A stretch of DNA of 64,000 nucleotides from Pseudomonas orientalis (GTDB lineage: Bacteria > Pseudomonadota > Gammaproteobacteria > Pseudomonadales > Pseudomonadaceae), in NCBI RefSeq assembly GCF_002934065.1, contig NZ_CP018049.1:5516501-5580500 (forward strand). The letters are read 5' to 3'. The notes under the pieces are model-generated. The model saw only the letters and a list, made by a program, of their open reading frames with translations. It had not been told where the DNA came from and ran no database searches. Shown here piece after piece: positions 18,313 through 28,047 of this stretch. Every line of letters begins with the position of its first letter. Positions within the stretch are counted from its first letter, which is position 1. The translations under genes were made by a program, and so were the position numbers.

Positions 18313-18468
18313 TGTGTTGTCTCTCCCGGTCGAGGGTCGTTAATCGTGCAAGCCTGCCGTAGCGGCGGCTGCTATTCAAGTTATTGCAGATCAAGGGGTT
18401 GAGCCTTGTGCTGCTGAATCGTTTTTGCTGGTGTAGTCGACGCAAATTCCAAGTTGAACCCGAATCAA

Positions 18469-18556
18469 GTGGGAGGGGGCTTGCTCCCGATAGCGGTCAG
18501 CCTGACACCCAAGTGCTGACTGACACATCGTAATCGGGGGCAAGCCCCCTCCCACA
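18469..18556. repeat. REPIN (inward-facing REP pair)
   Basis: Left arm AGTGGGAGGGGGCTTGCTCC and right arm TCGGGGGCAAGCCCCCTCCC around about 45 bases. The left core is CTCCCGAT and the right TCGGGGGC, so the two arms no longer match perfectly. It lies in the 269-base gap between fba and the MliC-like gene; nothing else is evident there. Confidence 0.88.
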
Positions 18557-18581
18557 TTTGGATCTCATCTCATGACAGATC

Positions 18582-18917
18582 TCAGTTGGCCTTGCAGCCG
18601 CGCCCAATCAGATCATCCGTGGCAACCCAATAAACCAGGCCTTCCTCACCCTTGGTGTGAAACGCCAATCGGCCGTCGCTGTACAGCACGCCCGATGCCG
18701 CCACGTCCTGCTTGAGACGGTAAACCTGATCCGAACCGCCGAGGCGTACATCCACTTCGGAACGGGCCGCATTTGCAAAGCGCCAGTTGACCTCAGCCTT
18801 GCTGTCGCAGGTCCAGGTCGTCCATTTGTCGGCAGGCTCTGAGGCCTTGCCGAACATGTCCATACTGCTGCAACCGGCCAACAAGGCCAGGGCTGCCAGG
18901 GCGAAAACGCCTTTCAT
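18582..18917 (-). CDS. MliC-type lipoprotein (C-type lysozyme inhibitor family)
   Basis: 111-residue lipoprotein: signal sequence ending in the lipobox LLAGC, then a C-terminal domain with WTTWTCDSKAEVNWRFANAA and VYWVATDDLIGRGC, the beta-barrel pattern of MliC proteins that bind and inhibit C-type lysozyme. Two cysteines (in TCDS and GRGC) would form the usual disulfide. The start is ATG 18917 with AGG upstream; the TTG at 18923 is less likely. It should be anchored in the outer membrane. Confidence 0.78.
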   Translation of the reverse strand: MKGVFALAALALLAGCSSMDMFGKASEPADKWTTWTCDSKAEVNWRFANAARSEVDVRLGGSDQVYRLKQDVAASGVLYSDGRLAFHTKGEEGLVYWVATDDLIGRGCKAN

Positions 18918-18977
18918 TGCCAATCCTCGCAGGGCGACCGGGGGCCGCCGTTGCTGTGGGTTAGTGGATCAGACCCG

Positions 18978-19205
18978 TTATGGGCAACCCTGTTCCTGAC
19001 CGTTGGGCGCGGAGTCGTATTTCTCCAGCCGTTCGTTGCCGATGCGCTTGTTGATCACCGGCATGGTCTCGGCTTGCCAGTCAGCCTGGTAGCAGCTTTT
19101 TTTAAGCGGTGCCGAGGTTTTGTCCGCCTCGGGCGCCGCACTCGGCGTGCTGCCGCAGCCGGCCAACAGGCCCGCTGCGATCACCAGTGCCAACGACTTG
19201 ATCAT
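18978..19205 (-). CDS. Small lipoprotein of unknown function
   Basis: 75 residues: signal peptide MIKSLALVIAAGLLAGCGST with lipobox LLAGC, then a short hydrophilic domain with two cysteines (KKSCYQADW and EQGCP). AGGAGCG lies at the right distance before ATG 19205. I do not recognise the family. It lies 31 bases after pgk on the same strand, so it is probably the third gene of the epd-pgk unit, as in other pseudomonads where small hypothetical genes sit between pgk and fba. Confidence 0.75.
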   Translation of the reverse strand: MIKSLALVIAAGLLAGCGSTPSAAPEADKTSAPLKKSCYQADWQAETMPVINKRIGNERLEKYDSAPNGQEQGCP

Positions 19206-19236
19206 GGGAACGCTCCTTTTCCTGATCACGCGCGCC

Positions 19237-20400
19237 TTAACCCTTGGCCCGGGTTTCCAGCACTTCCACGGCCGGCAGTACCTTGCCCTCGACGAACTCG
19301 AGGAAGGCACCGCCACCGGTGGAAATGTAGGAGATCTGCTCAGCAACGCCATATTTATCGATGGCCGCCAGGGTGTCACCGCCGCCGGCGATGGAAAATG
19401 CGGAGCTTTCAGCGATAGCTTTGGCCAGCACTTTGGTGCCATTGCCGAACTGGTCGAACTCGAATACGCCGACCGGGCCATTCCAAAGGATGGTCTGGGA
19501 AGCTTTCAGCAGTTCAGCGAAATTGGCCGCGGTTTGCGGGCCGATGTCCAGGATCATGTCGTCGTCGGCCACGTCGGCGATGAGCTTGACGGTCGCTTCG
19601 GCGCTTTCAGCGAATTCCTTGGCGACCACCACGTCCACCGGCAGCGGCACGCTGACTTTGGCGGCGATGGCGCGGGCGGTGTCCAGCAGGTCCGGCTCGT
19701 ACAGGGACTTGCCCACCGGGTGACCCGCTGCAGCCAGGAAGGTGTTGGCAATGCCGCCGCCGACGATCAACTGGTTGCAGATCTGGCTGAGGCTGTTGAG
19801 CACGTCCAGCTTGGTGGAGACCTTGGAACCCGCGACGATGGCGGCCATCGGTTGTGCCGGAGCGCCCAGGGCCTTGCCCAACGCATCCAGCTCAGCCGCC
19901 AGCAGCGGGCCGGCCGCAGCGACCTTGGCGAACTTGGCCACGCCGTGGGTCGAGCCTTCGGCGCGGTGGGCGGTGCCAAAGGCGTCCATTACGAACACGT
20001 CGCACAAGGCAGCGTATTGCTGGGCCAGTTCGTCGCTGTTCTTTTTCTCGCCTTTGTTGAAGCGCACGTTTTCGAACAGCACGATGTCGCCGGCTTTCAC
20101 GTCCACGCCGCCCAGGTAATCTGCGACCAACGGCACGTCACGACCCAGGGCCTTGCTCAGGTACTCGGCGACCGGCTTGAGGCTGTTTTCGGCGGAAAAC
20201 TCGCCTTCGGTCGGGCGGCCCAGGTGGGAGCAGACCATCACGGCCGCGCCTTTTTCCAGGGCCAGCTTGATGGTCGGCAGCGAGGCCAGGATTCGCGCAT
20301 CGCTGGTGACAACACCGTCCTTGACTGGGACGTTGAGGTCTTCGCGAATCAGTACGCGCTTACCTTGCAGATCGAGGTCGGTCATCTTCAACACGGTCAT
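19237..20400 (-). CDS. pgk: Phosphoglycerate kinase
   Basis: 387-residue monomeric kinase that converts 1,3-bisphosphoglycerate and ADP to 3-phosphoglycerate and ATP. Motifs: RVLIREDLNVPVKDG, MVCSHLGRPTEG, LFENVRFNKGEKK, DVFVMDAFGTAHRAEGSTHG in the N-terminal substrate domain; VAGSKVSTKLDVL and the nucleotide site AGGGDTLAAIDKYG with TGGGAFLEF at the C-terminus. Length is normal. It starts 17 bases after the epd stop, so it is cotranscribed with epd. Confidence 0.97.
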   Translation of the reverse strand: MTVLKMTDLDLQGKRVLIREDLNVPVKDGVVTSDARILASLPTIKLALEKGAAVMVCSHLGRPTEGEFSAENSLKPVAEYLSKALGRDVPLVADYLGGVDVKAGDIVLFENVRFNKGEKKNSDELAQQYAALCDVFVMDAFGTAHRAEGSTHGVAKFAKVAAAGPLLAAELDALGKALGAPAQPMAAIVAGSKVSTKLDVLNSLSQICNQLIVGGGIANTFLAAAGHPVGKSLYEPDLLDTARAIAAKVSVPLPVDVVVAKEFAESAEATVKLIADVADDDMILDIGPQTAANFAELLKASQTILWNGPVGVFEFDQFGNGTKVLAKAIAESSAFSIAGGGDTLAAIDKYGVAEQISYISTGGGAFLEFVEGKVLPAVEVLETRAKG

Positions 20401-20417
20401 GGGTCGCAGTTCCTGAG

Positions 20418-21473
20418 TTACTGTTGAGGTTGTTTAGCGGCGATGTGCAGATAGTGTTCTGCCACATCAAGCATGCGGTTGGCAAAGCCCCATTCGTTGT
20501 CGAACCAGGCCAGGATGTTCACCAGCCTGGGGCCGGAAACGCGGGTCTGGCTGGCATCGACAATCGCCGAATGCGGGTCGTGGTTGAAATCACAACTGGC
20601 GTGGGGCAACTCGGTGTAGGCCAGCAAGCCTTTGAGCGGGCCGCGGGTGGCGGCGTCGCGCAGGATCCGGTTGACCTCCATCGCATCGGTGTCGCTGACG
20701 GTTTGCAGGGTGATATCCAGGCAAGACACATTCACCGTCGGCACACGTACGGCTTTGGCCTGGATTCGTCCGGCAAGTTCCGGCAACAGTCGCTCGATAC
20801 CGCGGGCCAGGCCGGTGGACACCGGAATCACCGACTGGAATGCCGAACGCGTACGGCGCAGGTCTTCATGATGATAGGCGTCGATCACCGGCTGGTCGTT
20901 CATCGCCGAGTGAATCGTGGTGATCGACACATAATCGATGCCGATCGCCTGATCCAGCAGGCGCAACAACGGCACGCTGCAGTTGGTGGTGCACGAGGCA
21001 TTGGACACCAGCAGCTCAGCGCCGGTCAGGCAATCCTGGTTGATGCCGTAGACGATGGTGGCGTCGACATCGGCCTCGCTGGCCATCGGCTGGGAAAACA
21101 GCACGCGCGGTGCGCCGGCGTCGAGAAAACGCTGGCCGTCGGCACGGGTGTTATAGACACCGGAACATTCCAGCACCAGGTCGACGCCCAGTGCTTTCCA
21201 GTCGATGCCTTCAGGGGTGGCACTGCGCAAGACCTGCACGCAGCTGCCATTAATATGCAGACAATCACCTTCGATCCGCACTTCGCCGGGGAAACGGCCG
21301 TGGGTGGAGTCAAAGCGTGTCAGGTATTCGACGCTGGCCATGTCGGCCAGATCGTTGATCGCGACAATTTCAAACCCGGCCGCCGCCCCTCGCTCGAACA
21401 GCGCACGCAAGACGCAACGACCAATGCGGCCGTAGCCGTTGAGTGCAACTTTGTAGGGACGCGGTTGGGGCAT
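20418..21473 (-). CDS. epd: D-erythrose-4-phosphate dehydrogenase
   Basis: 351-residue GAPDH-family enzyme with the Rossmann motif LNGYGRIGR at the N-terminus and the catalytic cysteine in SNASCTTNC. The first step of pyridoxal-5-phosphate synthesis (erythrose-4-phosphate to 4-phosphoerythronate) is the usual Epd role. The position next to pgk and tkt is the classic epd-pgk context and argues for Epd rather than Gap. The start is ATG 21473, giving MPQPRPYKVALNGYGRIGR; the frame opens at a TTG 15 bases earlier. Confidence 0.92.
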   Translation of the reverse strand: MPQPRPYKVALNGYGRIGRCVLRALFERGAAAGFEIVAINDLADMASVEYLTRFDSTHGRFPGEVRIEGDCLHINGSCVQVLRSATPEGIDWKALGVDLVLECSGVYNTRADGQRFLDAGAPRVLFSQPMASEADVDATIVYGINQDCLTGAELLVSNASCTTNCSVPLLRLLDQAIGIDYVSITTIHSAMNDQPVIDAYHHEDLRRTRSAFQSVIPVSTGLARGIERLLPELAGRIQAKAVRVPTVNVSCLDITLQTVSDTDAMEVNRILRDAATRGPLKGLLAYTELPHASCDFNHDPHSAIVDASQTRVSGPRLVNILAWFDNEWGFANRMLDVAEHYLHIAAKQPQQ

Positions 21474-21513
21474 GGGGTTCTCGATCAAGGTTAGTTCGGT
21501 GTTGAATGTTCTG

Positions 21514-21589
21514 ACGCCATCGCGGGCAAGCCCCCTCCCACATTGGACCGCAATCCAAATGTGGGAGGGGGCTTGCCCGCGATGGCGCC
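21514..21589. repeat. Outward-facing REP pair between epd and tkt
   Basis: GCCATCGCGGGCAAGCCCCC then TCCCACA, and after about 18 bases the forward arm TGTGGGAGGGGGCTTGCCCG followed by CGATGGC. The whole element is an almost perfect palindrome. The core is CCCGCGATGGC, a subtype different from the CCCCCGAT copies elsewhere in the window. Here the flanking genes are in the same orientation. Confidence 0.88.
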
Positions 21590-21611
21590 AGGGCAGACAA
21601 CGCAGACTGAC

Positions 21612-23609
21612 TTAGTCTTCCAGCAGCTCTTCAGCCTGACCCAGAATGTTTTCCAGGGTGAAACCGAACTCTTCGAACAACGCTGGCGCCGGCGCCGACT
21701 CACCGTAGGTGGTCATGCCGATCACGCGGCCTTCCAGGCCCACGTACTTGTACCAGTAGTCAGCGTGGGCCGCTTCGATGGCGATGCGCGCGCTGACCTG
21801 CAGCGGCAATACCGATTGCTTGTAGCCCGCGTCCTGGGCTTCGAACACGCTGGTGCACGGCATGGACACAACACGAACGTTGCGACCTTGCGCGGTCAGC
21901 TTGTCATAGGCCTGGACGGTCAGGCCCACTTCGGAACCGGTGGAGATCAGGATCAGCTCCGGCTCGCCGATGCAGTCCTTGAGCACATAACCACCACGGC
22001 TGATATCGGCGATCTGCGCGTCGGTACGCACCTGGTGTTGCAGGTTCTGACGCGAGAAGATCAGCGCCGAAGGGCCGTCCTTGCGCTCGATGGCGTGCTT
22101 CCAGGCCACGGCGGATTCGACCGCGTCGGCTGGGCGCCAGCAATCCAGGTTCGGCGTGGTACGCAGGCTGGTCAGTTGCTCGACCGGCTGGTGCGTCGGG
22201 CCGTCTTCACCCAGGCCGATGGAGTCGTGGGTGTACACATGGATCACACGCTTCTTCATCAGCGCGGCCATGCGTACGGCGTTACGGGCGTACTCCATGA
22301 ACATCAGGAAGGTCGCGCCGTAAGGCACCAGGCCACCGTGCAGGGACACACCGTTCATGATGGCGCTCATGCCGAACTCACGCACGCCGTAGTACATGTA
22401 GTTACCGCTGGCGTCTTCAGCCGACACGCCTTTGCAGCCTTTCCACAGGGTCAGATTGGAGCCGGCCAGGTCGGCCGAACCACCGAGCAACTCCGGCAGC
22501 AACGGGCCGAAGGCGTTCAGGGTGTTCTGGCTGGCTTTACGGCTGGCGATGGTCTCGCCCTTGGCCGCGACTTCGGCGATGTAGGCCGAGGCTTTTTCCG
22601 AGAAATCGGCAGGCAGGTCACCGGCCAGGCGGCGTACCAGTTCATTGGCCAGCTCCGGGAATTCGGCGGAGTAGGCAGCGAAACGCTGGTCCCACTCGGC
22701 TTCGGCGGCCAGACCTTTTTCCTTGGCATCCCATTCGGCGTAGATATCGGCCGGGATTTCAAACGGGCCGTGGGTCCACTTCAGCGCTTCACGGGTCAGG
22801 GCGATTTCCGCGTCACCCAGTGGGGCGCCGTGGCAGTCTTCCTTGCCCTGCTTGTTCGGCGAACCGAAACCGATGGTGGTCTTGCAGCAGATCAGGGTCG
22901 GCTGCGCGCTCTTGCGCGCGGTGTCGATGGCGATCTTGATTTCTTCCGGATCGTGACCGTCGACGTTGCGGATTACCTGCCAGTTGTAGGCTTCGAAACG
23001 CTTGGGGGTGTCATCGGTGAACCAGCCTTCGACTTCGCCGTCGATGGAGATTCCGTTGTCATCGTAGAAGGCAATCAGCTTGCCCAGGCCCAGCGTGCCG
23101 GCCAGAGAGGCGACTTCGTGGGAAATGCCTTCCATCATGCAGCCATCACCCAGGAACACGTAGGTGTGGTGGTCGACGATGTCATGGCCGGGGCGGTTGA
23201 ACTGCGCGCCCAGGACTTTTTCCGCCAGCGCGAAGCCGACAGCGTTGGCCAGGCCCTGGCCCAGGGGACCGGTGGTGGTCTCGACGCCTGGGGTGTAGCC
23301 GAATTCCGGGTGGCCGGGGGTGCGGCTGTGCAGCTGACGGAAGCTTTTGAGGTCGTCGATAGTGACGTCGTAGCCGGACAGGTGCAGCAGCGAATAGATC
23401 AGCATCGAGCCGTGGCCGTTGGACAGCACGAAGCGGTCACGGTCGGCGAACGACGGGTTGCTCGGGTTGTGTTTCAGGTAGTCACGCCAAAGTACCTCGG
23501 CGATATCCGCCATGCCCATCGGGGCACCGGGATGGCCGCTGTTGGCTTTTTGCACGGCATCCATGCTGAGGGCACGAATGGCGTTGGCACGCTCACGACG
23601 GCTGGGCAT
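21612..23609 (-). CDS. tktA: Transketolase
   Basis: 665-residue thiamine diphosphate enzyme of the non-oxidative pentose phosphate pathway; it also supplies erythrose-4-phosphate, the substrate of Epd downstream. Visible: NSGHPGAPMGMADIA, GHGSMLIYSLLHLSGY, GPLGQGLANAVGFA, the ThDP signature GDGCMMEG...DDNGISIDG, HGPFEIP, and the C-terminal half with THDSIGLGEDGPTHQPVEQL and RPADAVES. Length is standard. The start ATG 23609 is the natural one. The 258-base gap upstream separates it from the divergent ArsR-methyltransferase gene and must hold its promoter. Confidence 0.97.
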   Translation of the reverse strand: MPSRRERANAIRALSMDAVQKANSGHPGAPMGMADIAEVLWRDYLKHNPSNPSFADRDRFVLSNGHGSMLIYSLLHLSGYDVTIDDLKSFRQLHSRTPGHPEFGYTPGVETTTGPLGQGLANAVGFALAEKVLGAQFNRPGHDIVDHHTYVFLGDGCMMEGISHEVASLAGTLGLGKLIAFYDDNGISIDGEVEGWFTDDTPKRFEAYNWQVIRNVDGHDPEEIKIAIDTARKSAQPTLICCKTTIGFGSPNKQGKEDCHGAPLGDAEIALTREALKWTHGPFEIPADIYAEWDAKEKGLAAEAEWDQRFAAYSAEFPELANELVRRLAGDLPADFSEKASAYIAEVAAKGETIASRKASQNTLNAFGPLLPELLGGSADLAGSNLTLWKGCKGVSAEDASGNYMYYGVREFGMSAIMNGVSLHGGLVPYGATFLMFMEYARNAVRMAALMKKRVIHVYTHDSIGLGEDGPTHQPVEQLTSLRTTPNLDCWRPADAVESAVAWKHAIERKDGPSALIFSRQNLQHQVRTDAQIADISRGGYVLKDCIGEPELILISTGSEVGLTVQAYDKLTAQGRNVRVVSMPCTSVFEAQDAGYKQSVLPLQVSARIAIEAAHADYWYKYVGLEGRVIGMTTYGESAPAPALFEEFGFTLENILGQAEELLED

Positions 23610-23801
23610 CGCTGATCTCCTGGGGGCTTGAATAAGGAAACGGAAAAAAGGACCGGCATTTTCCCTCAGCCACCGCCTGCGGGCAATGACAGATAGTCAC
23701 TTGAGCAGGTTTTCCTGCAGTTTGCGCGCCGATCCCTTGCAGAATTCCTGTGCGGGTTCGTCTAAAGGCAATAGCGGCTGCTTATAATTGCCACTTATCG
23801 A

Positions 23802-23827
23802 TCAATATCAAAACTTTTTGATATTGA
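23802..23827. promoter_or_regulatory. Perfect 12+12 palindrome, probable operator of the ArsR-methyltransferase regulator
   Basis: TCAATATCAAAA and TTTTGATATTGA are perfect inverted repeats with a two-base spacer (CT), 40 bases before the regulator ATG in an AT-rich stretch. The size and symmetry suit an ArsR-family dimer, and the position suits control of the regulator-metK unit. The divergent tkt gene starts 190 bases away on the other side. Confidence 0.6.
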
Positions 23828-23867
23828 CCTTGCAGCGATTACCACCCGTCACTAGACTGCTGGCCTT

Positions 23868-24863
23868 ATGAACCTACCCGTGCCCTCCCTGCTTCCCGCC
23901 GACAGCGATGAACTGGCAGCCCTTTGCAAGGCTGCGGGTGATCCGTTGCGCTTGAACGTATTGCGCGCACTGGCCAATGATTCATTCGGCGTACTGGAAC
24001 TGGCGCAGATCTTCGCCATCGGCCAGTCCGGCATGAGCCATCATTTGAAGGTACTGGCCCAGGCCGACCTGGTGGCCACCCGCCGCGAAGGCAATGCGAT
24101 TTTTTACCGCCGCGCCCTGCCCCACACCGAGTTGCTCGGCGGCAAATTGCACGCGGCCTTGCTCGAAGAAGTCGACAATTTGAGCCTGCCCGGCGCTGTG
24201 CAAGCGCGGATTGCCCAGGTACACGGGCAACGCGCCGCCGCCAGCCAGGACTTTTTCTCCCGGGTCGCCGACAAGTTTCGCGCCCAGCAGGACCTGATCG
24301 CCGGCTTGCCCCAGTACCGCGAAAGCGTACTGGCGCTGTTGGACAAGCTGAGCTTCAGTGATAAGGCCACGGCCTTGGAAGTGGGCCCTGGCGACGGCGG
24401 TTTTCTGCCGGACCTGGCGCGACGCTTCGGGCAGGTGACGGCACTGGACAACAGCCCGGCGATGCTCGAACTGGCCCGCCAGTTGTGCGAGCGCGAAGCG
24501 TTGGCCAATGTCAGCCTGCAACTGGCAGACGCCCTGAGTGACACCCACCTGCAGGCCGATTGCGTGGTGCTGAACATGGTCTTGCACCATTTCGCCGCCC
24601 CGGCCGATGCGCTCAGGCAAATGGCCGGGCTGTTGCACCCCGGCGGTAGCCTGCTGGTGACGGATTTATGCAGCCACAACCAGAGTTGGGCCAAGGAGGC
24701 CTGCGGTGATCTCTGGCTGGGTTTTGAACAGGACGATCTGGCCCGTTGGGCCTCCGCTGCGGGACTCGTTCCCGGGGAAAGCCTCTATGTAGGTTTACGT
24801 AATGGTTTCCAGATTCAGGTCCGCCATTTTCAGCGACCGGCTGGCGACACTCACCATCGGTAA
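23868..24863 (+). CDS. ArsR-family regulator fused to a SAM-dependent methyltransferase domain
   Basis: 331 residues. Residues about 10-100 form an ArsR winged helix (ELAALCKAAGDPLRLNVLRA, FGVLELAQIFAIGQSGMSHHLKVLAQADLVATRREGNAIFYRRA); residues about 155-320 form a class I methyltransferase with the SAM motif ALEVGPGDGGFLPDLARRFG and an acidic ribose contact in TALDNSPAM. No Cys pair for metal sensing is evident. The gene precedes metK by 19 bases. From this, I infer that it senses SAM or SAH and tunes metK expression, in line with the SahR type of ArsR regulators known to act on SAM-cycle genes. Whether the methyltransferase domain catalyses or only senses is unknown. Confidence 0.85.
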   Translation: MNLPVPSLLPADSDELAALCKAAGDPLRLNVLRALANDSFGVLELAQIFAIGQSGMSHHLKVLAQADLVATRREGNAIFYRRALPHTELLGGKLHAALLEEVDNLSLPGAVQARIAQVHGQRAAASQDFFSRVADKFRAQQDLIAGLPQYRESVLALLDKLSFSDKATALEVGPGDGGFLPDLARRFGQVTALDNSPAMLELARQLCEREALANVSLQLADALSDTHLQADCVVLNMVLHHFAAPADALRQMAGLLHPGGSLLVTDLCSHNQSWAKEACGDLWLGFEQDDLARWASAAGLVPGESLYVGLRNGFQIQVRHFQRPAGDTHHR

Positions 24864-24882
24864 ATATCAGGAAAACATCGAG

Positions 24883-26073
<1,191 letters not shown>

Positions 26074-26088
26074 TCGCTCGCGGCCGCC

Positions 26089-26123
26089 AAAGCCCCGCCG
26101 GGTTCGCCCGGCGGGGCTTTTTT
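26089..26123 (+). terminator. Intrinsic terminator after metK
   Basis: The GC-rich stem AGCCCCGCCGGG with CCCGGCGGGGCT, four-base loop TTCG and a run of six T follows the metK stop by 16 bases. Confidence 0.93.
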
Positions 26124-26262
26124 GTTTCTCAAAGGTTGCAACAAAATCGTTGAAACCACGGCCGAAGTCGACGCGGGCCAGCAAAAGCGCGGCGCCGAGA
26201 CGGATAACAACGACGCGCCGCACCCGTGGGGCGGCCTGTTCACCCAAGCAGAAACACCCGGT
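26124..26262 (+). other. Short non-coding segment between two terminators
   Basis: About 140 bases with no convincing gene, between the metK terminator and a second strong terminator. A frame covering 26122-26358 has no ribosome binding site and would run through both the terminator and the ligB start. The arrangement could mean a small RNA with its own terminator, or just a backup terminator. I see no clear promoter. Confidence 0.35.
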
Positions 26263-26291
26263 AAAAAGCCCCGCTCGGTCGGGGCTTTTTT
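26263..26291 (+). terminator. Second intrinsic terminator before ligB
   Basis: AAAAAGCCCCGCTC, loop GG, then TCGGGGCTTTTTT: a GC stem with A run and T run, about 140 bases after the metK terminator. Confidence 0.88.
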
Positions 26292-26345
26292 GTGGCCGTG
26301 CCGATCACTTAGGCTGAGCACCCTTTCCGAGCAAGGATGCTCACG

Positions 26346-28007
26346 ATGCGTCTGTTGATGATTTTCCTGATCAGCTTTCTAGCGTGCCGGGCCTGGGCCG
26401 AAGACTGCCCCGATGATGTCCGAGCGCAAATCGACACGTTGGCCAGGCAGGTCAGCCAATGGGATGACGCCTACCACCGACAGGGTCAATCCCCCATCAG
26501 CGATGAACTGTACGACCAGGCCCGGCGTCGCCTGGCCCATTGGCGCAAATGCGCGCTGCAACCCACACCCAGGGCTGACAACCCGCTGGCAAGCGCTCGT
26601 GGCACAGTCCGCCATCCGGTCGCCCATACCGGGCTGGAGAAGCTGTTGGACGCATCCGAAGTGGGTGATTGGCTCAGCACCCGACAGGACGTCTGGATTC
26701 AACCCAAGGTCGACGGTGTCGCCGTGACCCTGGTGTATCGCAAAGGCCGCTTGCACCAACTCATCAGCCGCGGCGACGGCCTGCTCGGTCACGATTGGTC
26801 CGCTGGCGCCCGCAGAATCCCGGGTATCGTCCAGCAACTGTCGGAGCCGGTCGATGCGGTACTGCAAGGCGAGCTCTACTGGCGCCTCGACGACCACGTA
26901 CAGTCCGCACAGGGCGGGCTCAACGCGCGCAGTAAAGTGGCTGGCTTGATGAACCGACGGCAATTGAGCGACACCGAGGCAGGCGGGATCGGGCTGTTCG
27001 TGTGGGCCTGGCCCGAGGGCCCGGCCAGCTTCACCGAGCGCCTGGCCACGCTGGCGCGGTGGGGGTTTACCGACAGCCAACGGTATAGCCAGTCCATCGC
27101 CAGCATCAGCGATGCCGCGCGTTGGCGTCTGCATTGGTACAACCATCCGCTGCCGTTCGCCAGCGATGGCGTGGTGTTGCATCAGGCGGCGCGCGCGCCG
27201 GCCAAACGCTGGAAAGCCAGCGCACCCTACTGGGCCGTGGCCTGGAAGTACCCGGTGAGCAAGGCGTTGGCGCTGGTGCGCAAGGTGCAGTTCAGGATCG
27301 GGCGTACCGGGCGTATCACACCGATTCTCGAACTGGACCCCGTGTGGCTGGATGATCGGCAAATCAGGCGGGTCAGCGCAGGCTCGCTGAAAAACTGGCA
27401 GAACCTGGACATCCGCCCCGGCGACCAGGTGTCCATCAGCCTGGCCGGCCAGGTCATTCCCCGGCTCGACGAGGTGGTCCTGCGCAACAAGACCCGGGTG
27501 GAAGTGCCGGTGCCCGATACTCGCGACTTTCATGCCTTGAGTTGCTGGCAACTGGACCCTGGTTGCGAGGAGCAACTGCTCTCGCGCCTCACCTGGCTGA
27601 GCAGCAACCAGGGCCTGGCCTTGCCCCATATGGGGCGTGAGACCTGGAACGTATTGATCCAGGCCGGTCTAATCGCAGGCTTTCTCGATTGGTTGACCCT
27701 GGATGCGGCAGAGCTTGCTAACATTGATGGCTTCGGCGAACGCACCCGTACGCGGGTGCTCGACAGTATTCACAGCGCCCGCAAACGGCCTTTTGCACAA
27801 TGGCTCAAAGCATTGGGGGTGCCGCCCGCGGCGCGCAACAACCTGCAGGGCGACTGGCATACGCTGGTCGCCAAAGACACCCAAGCCTGGCTGGCCTCTG
27901 ACGGCATCGGCCCGGGACGCGCAGCGCAACTGAGCGCTTTTTTCCGCGACCCGCAGGTACAGGCATTGGCTGAAATATTACATGGCGCCGGCATAGACGG
28001 TTTTTGA
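26346..28007 (+). CDS. ligB: NAD-dependent DNA ligase LigB, with signal-peptide-like N-terminus
   Basis: 553 residues. The adenylation motif is PKVDG (nucleophile Lys near residue 120), followed by SRGDGLLG, QGELYW, SDGVV and AWKYP, the ordered nucleotidyltransferase motifs of NAD ligases. An OB-fold follows, then a zinc-finger-like segment (SCWQLDPGCEEQ) and helix-hairpin-helix repeats (IDGFGERTRTRV, SDGIGPGRAAQL). There is no BRCT domain, as expected for LigB as opposed to LigA. The N-terminus (MRLLMIFLISFLACRAWAED) looks like a cleavable signal peptide, a feature also seen in E. coli LigB. ATG 26346 is chosen because AAGGA lies eight bases upstream. Confidence 0.9.
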   Translation: MRLLMIFLISFLACRAWAEDCPDDVRAQIDTLARQVSQWDDAYHRQGQSPISDELYDQARRRLAHWRKCALQPTPRADNPLASARGTVRHPVAHTGLEKLLDASEVGDWLSTRQDVWIQPKVDGVAVTLVYRKGRLHQLISRGDGLLGHDWSAGARRIPGIVQQLSEPVDAVLQGELYWRLDDHVQSAQGGLNARSKVAGLMNRRQLSDTEAGGIGLFVWAWPEGPASFTERLATLARWGFTDSQRYSQSIASISDAARWRLHWYNHPLPFASDGVVLHQAARAPAKRWKASAPYWAVAWKYPVSKALALVRKVQFRIGRTGRITPILELDPVWLDDRQIRRVSAGSLKNWQNLDIRPGDQVSISLAGQVIPRLDEVVLRNKTRVEVPVPDTRDFHALSCWQLDPGCEEQLLSRLTWLSSNQGLALPHMGRETWNVLIQAGLIAGFLDWLTLDAAELANIDGFGERTRTRVLDSIHSARKRPFAQWLKALGVPPAARNNLQGDWHTLVAKDTQAWLASDGIGPGRAAQLSAFFRDPQVQALAEILHGAGIDGF

Positions 28008-28047
28008 AACCGGCCCGGCCCTCTGATTGCTACCTTGGAGCCCTTAT

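Noticed and set aside
21543..23615. 690-residue open frame on the plus strand over tkt
   Set aside because: It is antisense to transketolase and starts inside a REP element.
26122..26358. 78-residue frame between metK and ligB
   Set aside because: It has no ribosome binding site and crosses a strong terminator and the ligB start.
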